Assembly (NCBI RefSeq): GCF_901933205.1
Contig: NC_044601.1
Location: 46,039,376-46,103,375, forward strand
DNA: 64,000 nt
Source: Camarhynchus parvulus
Lineage: Eukaryota; Chordata; Aves; Passeriformes; Thraupidae
Direction: 5' to 3'
The notes below the pieces were generated by a model. It was not told where the DNA came from. It made no database searches and worked only from the letters and a program-made list of their open reading frames with translations. A program made the translations under genes and the position numbers. Of the stretch, positions 50,059-60,886 are shown piece by piece (the first letter of the stretch is position 1; each line of letters begins with the position of its first letter).

Positions 50059-52820
50059 CAGAGCAGAGCGGAGCGGGCAGTGACTGGTCAGCGCTCCGCT
50101 TCGGCTGCCGGCTTCTACGCGTGTCCGGTCTTCCGTTTATTAAACTGCATTCGTAGTTGAGGGAAAGAAACGGTGATTTTTTTTTTTTTCCCTCCGACTT
50201 AGTCTGAACTATGTGTTTTCGTCGATAGTTATGGGTGGAGATGTATTTGTAGGATGGGAAAAAAAACCCCACACTGTTATACCTGTCACTTCGTGGTTTA
50301 TGAACAGCGAATATAGTGGTTTGGGAAAGACTTAAGGTTTGTACTAACTCATGTCCTTTCTCCTGATTTCTTGGGCGGGGGAAAAGTGTTAAAGAATGTT
50401 GGTTGAGGAAATTTCGAGTTGGGAAGATACACTTCTGTTACTGTTGTTAGAGCAGTGCTGCACAATTCTGTTTTCTCTGACTTCTTCCTTATGACATATC
50501 ATTGTGTAATTTTCCCGTTAGGCTGTTTGAAAGTTTCCATTGAGGGTTTATTATTTTTTTTAAAAGAACATTGACACATCGACTTATATGCATTCGCTAT
50601 ATATAGCAGTTAAAAATAATATTTATACTGCTCAAAGTCTTAGATATAAAGATCTTTACAATGAAGGCAGAACTGAGGATAATTCAAAAGGCAGCATAAT
50701 TGTCCTAAATTATTAGAAATAAAAAATAGTCATAGACATCTTAATATTTGCATAATCCTTGCAATGTACAGGAAAAAAACTTTTACAGAAGTCTACTGTG
50801 AGTGCTACTTTAGACAATTTGCCAGAAACCAATGTTTTTTGATTCACTACGTGTTTGGGAAGAAACCAAGTCCATTTTTTTCTCCTTAGCGTTAGTTTCA
50901 ATGTATTGTATTTGTCAAGCAGGCTTTGTAAATATTGATATGTATGAGAATAGTTTATAGTTCTTCTCTGCAATATGTTGTTGAAGTTGGATGGCATTAC
51001 CTGTAAAGCCAGTTGTGTTTTCCCAGTTAAATTCTGAATGAACTTCTTTTCAGGAGTACGAGCTGAAGAGACATGTCTGAGCAAGTCCTTTTAGCAGTGG
51101 CAGTAGCATGTACACAGACATTTCCTGTCATTTTGATCTGAAACTATTCTCTTAGTTACAGAGGAAGCTTGCTTTTTCTGTTCCCCTCCCCAGAACATTG
51201 AATCAATCAAGTGTTTACATACTAAAAAGCATCAGGTAGATATTTTTTCAGATTGTTTGACAATCATCCCCATCCTTTTTAGAGAGAGTATTTGTTTTGT
51301 TTATTAATTGTGGCTAGCATTTTACAAACATTAAGTGAAAAAATATTGAATGCTTAAAGGTTTGCATTTGCAGCTTTTCATATAGTTGGCTGTGCTAGGT
51401 AATAGATTTTTGTTAACATCTGCCACATCCTCCCAATGTATCTTGTTTTTCAACACAGTGTCACCAGCTTACGTTCTTCCAAAAGCAGTATTGCAATTGT
51501 GAATACCTTATGTAAATTACCCTTTCTTTCCAATGTTCTGACCGTTTTTTAGAAGCATACATACTATCTGTTACTCTTAATGAGATAAGGCCCTAGTCTT
51601 TTCAGCAGCCATGAGGTACAGTGGGAGTAGATTTGTAAAGGAAAGGTTTAGTGCTGAGGACTTGAAGTTCTTCTTACACTCGTTTTGAGAGGTGTTTTTT
51701 TCAGCTACAGTAGTTTGATCCCTTGGATGGCTCTACATTAACAGTTGTGGTTTAGCAGGTGTACTCTGGAAGAGCAGTCTTCCAGTTTTGTATTGTTGTA
51801 AAAGAATCAGGTTTGCCTGTGCCAAGACCAATCTAGGATACAAACCAAAGCATAGGAAATGTAGAAAATCATACTGGTATCCAGATGCACTTGCTCCTCT
51901 TTATAGCTCCTTCTATACCTTTTCTACTGAACCGGTATTTTGTGATTTATTGCTGTGTTTGTTCTTTCATAGCAAATGTCCCTGTACTCAGTCTGTACCC
52001 CTTCTAGAGTCTTAGGGATTGCAAGAAGTTTGCAAATTACTCTTTTAAGTGGGAACAATCCTCACCTTTTTTAGAACAGCGTAACAGATAGTGTTCTGTA
52101 TTACTGTTGTGTATACTACTTGTAGTACAAAAATCGGGAGTGTTTTGTTTTGCTGCTTGGAATGTCAGTCATAATAAGCACTGTCAAGTGGGTAACTTTA
52201 TTAGTACCTTTATTTTTTTTCTTCTCCCTTTTTATGTATCATTTTTCCACTCCCATACCTTCTATTTTAGGGTGTTTATTTTATGTTTTTAAAACAGAAT
52301 CTCCACCACTTTCTTGTGTGTTCATGCTTACCATTCTGTTTGTTCTGAAATTTAAGACTATTTTTCTTAGGAGGATCCTTAAAGGAGCTTTGTTATGCCA
52401 CAGCGTATTGCCTCATAGCATAGGCTCAGAAATATTAATGATTCAGACAATTTATTCAAAAACAGCTTTGCTCTCTGTGAATCACTGTATTAGGCTTTTA
52501 TTTCTAAGTAAAAAAAAATAAGATAAACCGTATATGAATCCATTGGCACTAAATATGTCTGTAGAAGCCAGGTTGCAGATAACTGCACTACCTCTAGTGT
52601 AGCTTTTACTGATGAGTGTTCAGTTCCTTCGTATTTTCTTTATGGATTAAACTACTAAACCCTTTGTTTTCAGTAATCTAGAAGTACAAGGAAAACTTAG
52701 TTAAAGACTTGAGATAAATCTTTAAGTTGAAAAGGTCCTTTAAAATACTGAATAGAGGCAGAAGATACCATGGTTCTTTACCCTTCAAATAAACTTAGAT
52801 ATTCTAAAGACATGAGTATT

Positions 52821-52870
52821 TTTTGACAGAGAAACTGAAAAGTTTCTTTTGACAGAAAAACTGAAAGCAG
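52821..52870 (+). repeat. 26-bp imperfect tandem duplication
   Basis: TTTTGACAGAGAAACTGAAA at 52821 recurs from 52847 as TTTTGACAGAAAAACTGAAA, one change in twenty bases, with a 26-base period. Confidence 0.8.
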
Positions 52871-54324
52871 AATTTAGAATAGAATTGCTTTGCATCTTGC
52901 CTGCAGAAAATTGATAGGGGGTGAGTATTCCACTTGTTTTACTTGTGTCACTCTTCACATAAGCAAAGAATTATTCAGACAGTTTGGTGAGTGGCATAAA
53001 ATATTTTTGACATTTATTTTTGAACGTTGTCAGAAGCAGTCTCTATTAACTGTTTACTTGAAGTGTGAATTATTTAATGTTTAAAAAGATGGATTTGCCT
53101 GTAATTTGTTACTTCTAAAAGCCAGTGAGTATACAGAACCTTGTTTTGTCAGACCTAATTCCAGGTGCTTGTATGGGATCTATGTTTTTGTAAAATGCTG
53201 AGTCATCTGCTACTTTTAAAGTATTCTCATTTCATATGTGTCAGTTTGAGCACTTGGAATTTTCACTTCCGTGAATTTGGCCCAGTTTTCTCTTCAGTAT
53301 TAATTTATCATGTGATCTGACTTATTACATTTGTAAAGATGCTACATCTTTATTGAAAGATTATTTTTTCTAAAGAACTTGTTTTATGTTTTGAGAGAGA
53401 GAGAATAGTGAAACAGTAGTTTTGAACAGACTAGCTGGGAATCTATGTGGTTAACACCATGTATGTTAAATGTATGTGTATTAAATTACAACACTTTTGT
53501 GCAGTTCCTTCTGCCAGGTCTTTTCTTGTAAATCGCTACAGGATTAGAACTGACAGGAGTCTTCTCAGGGCTATTCAGAAACCAAGCCTCTAGTAAAGAT
53601 CAAACCCCCTGTGGCTAAGAGGGGTTGAGCAGATAGTTAGAAGGACAGTCTGATATGCTTTCTTGAACATGCCTTTAAACAAAGGAATCTCTGAAATATA
53701 TTAATTGAGAGAAAATAGGAAGTTTATTTTGGGCTCTTGCTACACTAAATGATGTATCAGATTTTGATGCAATGTTATTGGTGGTTTTTATGGGTTTTAC
53801 AGAAATTAAGAAAAATATTTAATTTAGATGCTTGTTTTCAGCATCCTGAGGATAATAATTAAAAGATAATTTGGGAAAGAGTCTCTAATATTTGTGTTGC
53901 TATTTGCAACATTTATTCAATTCTTTTTGCGTACCATGGAGGCTTACTTAGCATAATTAGGGTGTAAGACAGTCCTTTATGCCTGTACTATATGTTTTGA
54001 TTCCTTTTGTTGAGTTTTTGAGCTCTGGGCTCAGTAGACAATTGTGTCTCTTAGTAGCTTCTTTGCAGCTCACATTGTCATGAGAATATGTGATAGCAAA
54101 GATATCATAATTGGTTTTATTTATGAGAACAGGTACACAACTTACATGCATTGAACAATAACTCAGTATGCAAATAAATTATTTTTCAAGCTCTTCCATA
54201 CTGGTGTCATTTTCCCGTCTTAATAGTTCTTCCCATGCTGTTAACATGGTCAACAAAAGATGAACTGTTAACATATTTTGCAAATGTTAATAATGTACAT
54301 AATAGCACTACACCTACTGAACTG

Positions 54325-54354
54325 AATATTCTTATATACAAATATAAGAATATT
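54325..54354. repeat. AT-rich hairpin, 13-bp perfect arms
   Basis: AATATTCTTATAT (54325-54337) is the exact inverse of 54342-54354, with a four-base loop ACAA. The AT content suggests a cruciform-prone site. Confidence 0.8.
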
Positions 54355-54356
54355 AT

Positions 54357-54413
54357 AAATGTATATTTTGCATTATTTATATTTATATGCAAAATGTATA
54401 TTTTGCATTATTT
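54357..54413 (+). repeat. 22-bp direct repeat pair
   Basis: AAATGTATATTTTGCATTAT plus TT occurs at 54357-54378 and again at 54392-54413. TTTATATGCAAAATGTATA-like text between the copies also allows inverted pairing. It lies next to the hairpin at 54325-54354. Confidence 0.8.
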
Positions 54414-57084
54414 TATTACATGGAAACTGTAATTTAAAGGCATTTAACTTTTCATACAGTATACAGAGCTTATGTTGCTGGAATTGGAGTATTTTTAATG
54501 AAGACGAACTGGAAGAGTTGCACAGGATCAAATACAAGTATTTTCCTTCATGTTGGTTCAGTCAACTGTTAAAAAAATGCTATATTTGAATGAAGGTAAA
54601 GGCACTGAAATTAAATTGTTGCTCGAATTTTATTGCTGTATCAATCTCTTGACACTTTAAAATACTATATAACCCTGTCTTAGTAGTTTAGTTTAGTTTC
54701 TGTGCCTGATTCTAGAAAAGCTTGATTACAGTTTAATTAGTGATCTTTTCCCACTTGTAGGCATGCCAGCTTACGCATGAAACTTTCTACACAGTAATGG
54801 TATTTTGTGGTTCTTCTCAATGTTTTTGCTTGTTTGTTGGTTTGCTTTACATTAACCGTTGACATTCACTGCCAAAGTCTTTACCTTTAGAAGTCCTTCC
54901 CTAGCAATTGGAAAGTTATCTCCTTCCACTTACATATGATTGTTCTGCTTCCCCTAATTCCCCAGTCACAGGAATAATAGGGTAGTATATTGCTAAAGAC
55001 TGCCTTCACAGATTCCTCTGGTTTCACGCACTGCTTGCTCAGTATGATACTGAGGGAGATGTCATCTTCTGTATTAGAGGAAGCAGCTTTGTCTTGCAAC
55101 AGCTTGAGGTAAAAGCATGTCAAAAGTATGTCACTCTGTTAGACTGTTTCATTAGATTCTAGTCCCTTACCCACCTTTTCCAAATTTTTTTAGCAAAATA
55201 TTTTCACCAGGAGTTCAGTGTTTTCTCTATCCTAATTGACACAGTTACTACGTTTCTACATTGACATATTGTTCACATTTTGGAGTTTAAAACTCTGCTG
55301 CTTCTCTGTTACATTTAAATATTTTCATTTTCACCTGTGGCAAATGAGCACTGGTTTTATGTGGCAGTTCTATATCAGTTGTCTTATTGTAGCTATTGTG
55401 ATTAATTTCAATATGTTAAATATTTTATGGATTTTTTTTCAGACCTGTTAATTTGAAACCAAGATAATGTTCAGGTTCTCTTCATATTAAGCAGCTGGAA
55501 AGTATCACCTGTTATTCATGTTTTCCTTTCTGTACACCTGTAAGCTGTGGTGGACAACAAATGTCATGTCCTCAGATACATATTTTCTTCTTAATTTCTG
55601 CTAAGGTATTATTTGATATTTATACCTTTTCTCACCTGAGACTAGTAATATATTTTGTTCCACACTATAAGCTCAAAAGATAAAATACACCAGGTGATCA
55701 CCATTTATGAGACTTTATAATGACAATTATTTTTTCCATCACTGTGATTATCATGGTAATTTTTTTATTGTTAGATATGTAACAATGAGATAGAGAGACT
55801 TTCTTTTGACTAACATAAATTAGTTTTTAAAGCCTCTGCTATAAAGGCTTTAAGCCTGCACTGAGCCTTTAAGAGTGCTCTGAATGAGGAACGGGAAAGA
55901 TTTGTACATGTTAGGGAGAAAGACACTTGAAGGAATAAGGAACAGCTAAAAGCATTTTGAGAAATTGAAGCAATCTTGTGTTCATTCCTGTTTCTTGAAG
56001 GCAATGATGATAAAGGAAGCACGGAGAATAGTGGAGGGATATTTACTTTGATGAAAGTATTCCTTGGAAATGTTGCTCATTGCTTACCAGAGATTGCCTG
56101 TAACAGTGGAATTACTGGGAGATAATTTATACAGGGGTCCTTATACGCATGAAATGAAATTTGGAATGTTGTTTGGGATGCAGTGGTCTTTGCTTTGAGA
56201 TTGAAGTCTAGCAAACCTGTTCTGATAAATGTGTATGTTAACTGTAGGAGATTGTCCTACTGCAGCTGAAAAAATTTGTGAAAATGTTCACCATTGTAGT
56301 CTTTTATTTGATGAATATACTGAAGAGCTGCGAAGTCACTCCTATTCCCAGAAGCTCAAGTGCTACTAAAGGATTAAGAGAAGGGTCCTGATCTCTATAT
56401 CAATTTACGTTCTTTGTAATACAACACACTGTATATAAACACAGCATTATGTAACTGATCTTGCATTTTTCAGCAGACACCATAAATAGTAATGTGAATT
56501 AATAGAGTATGATTGAAATTCAGATATTTTTGACGGAAAGTTGTTTGTAAACATACGTGTCTTAAATATCTTGTCTTCAGTTGGCTAATATGTTTCAGTA
56601 GAAGAACTTTAGGAAAATATGAACATTGCCATCATTATTGTTAGAAGTTACTCATGTGGTTCTTTAGTAAAAAAATTCACCTCTAAATGCAAAACCACAT
56701 AATGACCTTTTTGTGTTTGGTTGCTAATGAGGCCCACTTAAGTCCTGGCATGGGAAAGGAGCATTTAAAGGAAAAATGACAAACTCTTAGATTTGTGTAT
56801 TTTGTGATTAAGAAAACTGGTGTATTTGCCTAAAAGGGTAGGGCTTCTCCAAATAGCAAGGGTTCCTGTCACTGGGAGCAGTGTAAAGTTGACGGTTGAA
56901 TGTCCATTCTGCATGACAGTAAAACTGAAGTGGTTTATGAGTCAGTGACTTGGGGTAGGAGGAAATGGTTTCTGTATGCTTTTTCAGAAATGAATACATG
57001 TTAAATAATTTACAGCATTATCACACTTGGACTTTTTGGCAGGGTCTCTTGCAGTATTACAAGGGGTAATTATTTTATTGAGGA

Positions 57085-57305
57085 GGATTGGTATAGATCA
57101 GATGTGTTTTTACAGTGAGGGTGCTGAGACACTGGGACAGGTTGCCCAGAGAAGTGGTGGATGCCCCATTGCTGGAAATATCTGATAGCAAGTTGGACAG
57201 GGCTCTGAACAACATGACGTAGTTGAAGATGTCCCTGCTCATTGCAGGGGGTTGGACTTGGTGACTTTTAAAAGGTCCCTTCCAATTCAAACTATTCTGT
57301 GAGTC
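57085..57305 (+). mobile_element. CR1-type LINE 3' end, plus strand
   Basis: Short 5'-truncated CR1. It begins in the last coding block (GTGAGGGTGCTGAGACACTG, GACAGGTTGCCCAGAGAAGT). Then comes the classical 3'-UTR (GATGTCCCTGCTCATTGCAG, GGGGTTGGACTTGGTGACTT, AAAAGGTCCCTTCCAATTCA), ending with CTATTCTGTGAGTCTG. It lies in POLK intron 1 in sense orientation, about 0.9 kb before exon 2. Confidence 0.92.
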
Positions 57306-58209
57306 TGCCTGTTTGAATCTGACTAAAATAAGGCCGCTGGTTCATGGTACAGAAGATGAAATTTTCTTTCTTTATTTTTTTGAGATCAATTTAATAACTA
57401 AACAGTTCACCATATAATAAGAGCCTATTGAGGATTCAACAATTTACTTTCATAAAGAACAAAGGAAGGGGTCAGAAGTTCACATAGCAGAAGTATCTGC
57501 ATGTATAAGAAGTTACACATGACTGTAGTTGAGTAATAAGGGCTTGGTAAGTTCCACTAGTTGCATACCATGGCTCAACACATTAATGGCAAAAAAAAGT
57601 GCATAAATTTTATCCTGAATTAGGACTTTATTCAAAACTTTTAATTTAAGCCATCTGTTTTTAAAATATGTGTTTTGACGCAAACAAGGTTCTGAATTTG
57701 AGCTAGAAATTACTGGAAAGGATTCCACAGGTTGACCAGGGATGATGACCAAATGAGCGGTGGTTTTCTTCAATTTAAAGATATTGCAGGTTTTTTTTTT
57801 CTTTTAATGTAATAGGGAGCAGTATTTAGTGTTTAAAGTGGTAATATTTCATCTGACAGGATAATGTACAGGTACAAATGTCATGTTCATATGTAAGGTA
57901 TAGTGAATGTCCATTCATATAAAAGTATATAATCCACTTCCTATAAAGGTACTAGCCTTTACCTGAGGCTGGTTTGTGCTCAGTTATTTCTGTAAGAGAG
58001 GTTTTAAAGGCAAATGGTTTTAATTTAATACGAAAAGAGAGTCTTACTGTATCCAAATACTGATAGAGTTATAGGTAGTTTGATATGGTGTGTGTGGCAG
58101 GTCAGCCACTTTGTAGGAATGTAAGTCTTCATATTTATCATAAATAAAACTAATAACAAAATCTGATTATTGTTCAGTTGAAACATAAACATTTTATTAC
58201 TTTTTTTAG
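57306..58209 (+). other. POLK: POLK intron 1, 3' end
   Basis: AT-rich intronic sequence leading to the exon 2 acceptor, which has a T-rich tract ending TTTTTTTAG at 58209. Nothing else recognised. Confidence 0.7.
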
Positions 58210-58250
58210 ATATTAAATCATAAAACAGGTACTTGTTTTCAAGAAATACA
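58210..58250 (+). other. POLK: POLK exon 2, 5' UTR part
   Basis: Forty-one bases between the acceptor (TTTAG|ATATT) and the initiator ATG. The segment carries the stop codon of one upstream ORF that would begin in exon 1, and the body of another that reads past the main start. Confidence 0.8.
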
Positions 58251-58388
58251 ATGGACAACCTGAAAAAAGTTTCTGACAGCTCTTGCAATGATGGACTTCT
58301 ACTTAGAATGGGCCTTAATGATAACAAAGCTGGAATGCAGGGTTTGGATAAGGAGAAAATCAATAAAATCATCATGGAAGCTACCAAG
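58251..58388 (+). CDS. POLK: POLK exon 2, first coding exon (residues 1-46)
   Basis: 138 bases, 46 residues, from MDNLKKVSDSSCNDG through LLLRMGLNDNKAGMQGLDKE to KIIMEATK. The core LLLRMGLNDNKAGM..LDKEKINKIIMEATK is diagnostic of DNA polymerase kappa. The ATG has a strong context (A at -3, G at +4). The donor is AAG|GTTGGT, weak at +3, phase 0. POLK is a Y-family polymerase that bypasses bulky N2-guanine adducts and extends mismatches. This exon opens the N-clasp, an N-terminal helical extension unique to kappa that encircles primer-template DNA. The first 13 or so residues are poorly conserved, as is usual for the family. The antisense 146-codon frame over this exon is a shadow. Confidence 0.98.
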
Positions 58389-60766
58389 GTTGGTTTGATT
58401 ACTTTCTTCCTAATGTTTTTTTTATGGTCCAATATTTTAAGACCCTCCACTTCCCCAAGTTGCATCCCTCACATGTGTATATGGATAGTATTTTCTTGGA
58501 AGAAATTTATATGTCGGGAGGAAGGAGAAGGGCCGTAGTTTAGTGTACTTTAGAGTATTGTATTCATCCACAAGGACATGGAGGATGACAACTTAGTATA
58601 TGCTTAAGAGCTCCTGTTTTGTCCCAAGCAGTACATAAATACTGCAGCATTTGCCAGAGGTAATTGTGAAGCCTGCAGCTTTCTCTTTTTCTCCCCCTTT
58701 CCATTCCTTTTGTCTACCCCATCAGCCAAGCAGAATTACTTCTTTTGGTCACCTTCCTGTAACAGATGAATTTGATGTAATCGAGTTTTTCTATAATCAA
58801 GTTTTTACTGACTGTCTTCTCCATACTCAAGAGAAGTGGCCAGTAGTGTACAGCTTTATACTAAAGATCCACAGAGGCCCTCACAACTCTTCAAACCATT
58901 GAAGTATTTGTCATCCTGGTTGTTATTGGAGAGTTCCAATAGAACAATATAGGGATAACACTGCATCTGAGATAGTCAGGGTTTTCTTACTTTTCCTTGC
59001 ACAAGTGTGTATTTTATTTGGTGTCATCATGGCCCAAGATTATGTGCTTTGATGTTTTCCTCATGCATTCCGTGTTGACTGATATTGCTCTGTAGTGATC
59101 TGCAGTGGTGTGACAGAGGAAGAAAGGAGGAGAGAGAGAGAAAACATGCTGCAAACAGTTCTCATGTAGCAAGCTTTTTCCTTTTTTTGTTTGCAGTTTC
59201 ACATTGATGATACTTTATACGCTATCAAACTTGTTATTGATAAGTTGTTTCTTCTATATATTGTGTTCACTCTTTCTTGAAAGCAGTGCTTTGTCAGACA
59301 TATCCCGGATAATGTTATTTACATAAAATGTTTTGTTATAGGAATTACTGTTTCATTTTCTGATATGAAATAGAATGAACTGTAAAATAGGCTTTCAAAG
59401 CTGACATATAGGCATCTAACTACTTGAATGTATTTCTGTCAAAAAAGTGCAAGAGTTTATAATTGCCAGATACACATCAAAAAATCCAAAAAGAAGCATT
59501 GATTCTTTTCCTTAAGCTTTTCTATAATCTTTAAAATGACACCTACAGACACTCCCCGCAGCTGTACTGCAAGGTTTATGGCATTTCAACTGTGAAATAC
59601 TACAATAAATAGAAAAAAAAAATTTAAAACTTACTTATGATCTCAAGAATTGTGTTGCTTTCCACACCTACATTTTAGTACTCATTGCTTTCAGTGAGTC
59701 TCAGCAAGTCATATTTGATGGCAGAGGTGAGAAAAGATAAAGGGCATATCTGTCATTCAAAGAAAACACATCCTAGTTTTTTTTAATTAGATATTTCTTC
59801 TAATGAAAGTGATATATTACAGCTCTGCGACCATCTTTTTTATAGTAATTATGAAAGTGGATATTTTTCCTTTTTATATAAATGCTTGAATCTGACTTGA
59901 CTATGGCTGAATCCGTGGTATCAGTGACAGTTTGGTGGTTAGACACTTTGACCTAAAGATGTGTTCATTTTTGCAGATTTCACCAAGAAGTTCAAAATAA
60001 GCCTTTTCTGCAAATATTATTTCACTTGTAGCTAAGACATGTTGCAAGAAAAATATTTCCTAATTTTGAATTTTTATCTTTTCTATTTCATTATATGCCC
60101 TTCTTTCTTTGTTCTGAGTCAGGAGGGAAAGTCACATTACACATTCTGTACATGATTACTGTCTTTTTATTATATCTCCTTGTATTCATGCCTTTTTTTG
60201 AAGGAACAATTACATATATGAGAGCGACAGGACTTTTTTTTATATTCATTCGGTTTTCGTCATCCTCTTCCAAATAGCTTCTGATTCTGCACTGTCCTTC
60301 AAGATTGAATGACCAACAAAATACTCAACATTACATGTGAATTTGACTTATACAACGTCATTATATATTTCCATATTTATTAAGCTATGTGGAAGTCTGA
60401 AAAAATGCTAAAATAAATTTTTGTTAGAGTTTTGTACTCCATACCTTGGAGGTGTTGCAAAGAATAGTTTGATTTTTATCTATTCTTTAAAAATTTTTAT
60501 TGCCAGCTGTTAGACTAATTAAGCATACAAAGTTCTCTAAATAACTCCTTAAACTCCTTTGAGCAGGAGAAATATATGTGTGTCATTTGGAGAGATGTAA
60601 AGAACCAGTGGTCTTTTCTGTGTATTTTTATATGAAAATCCAAAGCAGGCATTAGAAACCATCTCTGTGTTTTATGTTTTCTTTATTTAAAGAGCAAATG
60701 TCGTTGCTTAAAGACAAGGTAAAGACAGAAAGAAAAACATAGTGTTTTGGAATTTTTTTCTTTCAG
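58389..60766 (+). other. POLK: POLK intron 2; no gene seen
   Basis: 2.4 kb of AT-rich intron with a good acceptor (TTTTTTTCTTTCAG) at its end. A GA-rich run at 59125-59150 is the only simple-sequence feature. The complementary 60-codon frames at about 60091-60277 on both strands are coincidental. Confidence 0.75.
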
Positions 60767-60886
60767 GGTTCTAAATTTTATGAAAATGAACTTAAGAAAG
60801 ATCAACAAGTTAACCAACGAATTGAAAAAATGATGCAGCTAAAAGAGAAAATTACAGCACAACAGCTCTTGAAAGCACAGGTGCAG
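60767..60886 (+). CDS. POLK: POLK exon 3 (residues 47-86, N-clasp)
   Basis: 120 bases, 40 residues, phase 0. It starts GSKFYENELKKDQQVNQRIE and ends AQQLLKAQVQ. It matches the second part of the polymerase kappa N-clasp, a long charged helix before the palm domain. The acceptor is CTTTCAG|GGT; the donor is CAG|GTACTA at 60886/60887. The next exon, which in other vertebrates carries the first catalytic aspartate (the DMDAFYA block), is not found before 64000, so the catalytic core lies outside the window. Confidence 0.98.

Larger units (their letters stand above)
48645..50130. promoter_or_regulatory. CpG island and bidirectional CERT1/POLK promoter
   Basis: About 1.5 kb very rich in G+C and CpG, against AT-rich sequence on both sides. 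It spans the 5' end of CERT1 intron 1, CERT1 exon 1, the intergenic promoter, the POLK first exon and the start of POLK intron 1. The two predicted first exons diverge, with 435 bases between the CERT1 ATG (49190) and the first ATG of the POLK leader (49925). No TATA box was found. YY1, ZNF143/THAP11 and GC-box motifs cluster at 49487-49951. A shared promoter for this pair has been reported in human, so conservation of the arrangement is expected. The long GC-rich open frames in the island are compositional artefacts apart from CERT1 exon 1. Confidence 0.9.
50131..57084 (+). other. POLK: POLK intron 1, main part; no gene seen
   Basis: POLK intron 1 runs from 49988 to 58209. After the CpG island the sequence becomes AT-rich and, on the plus strand, T-rich. 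No coding exon was recognised. Two small tandem duplications and an AT-rich palindrome cluster are listed separately. Open frames such as 52150-52521 (123 codons) are hydrophobic, T-rich artefacts. Confidence 0.6.

Noticed and set aside
58025..58465. 146-codon minus-strand open frame
   Set aside because: Antisense shadow across POLK exon 2; stop-poor because the exon is on the other strand.
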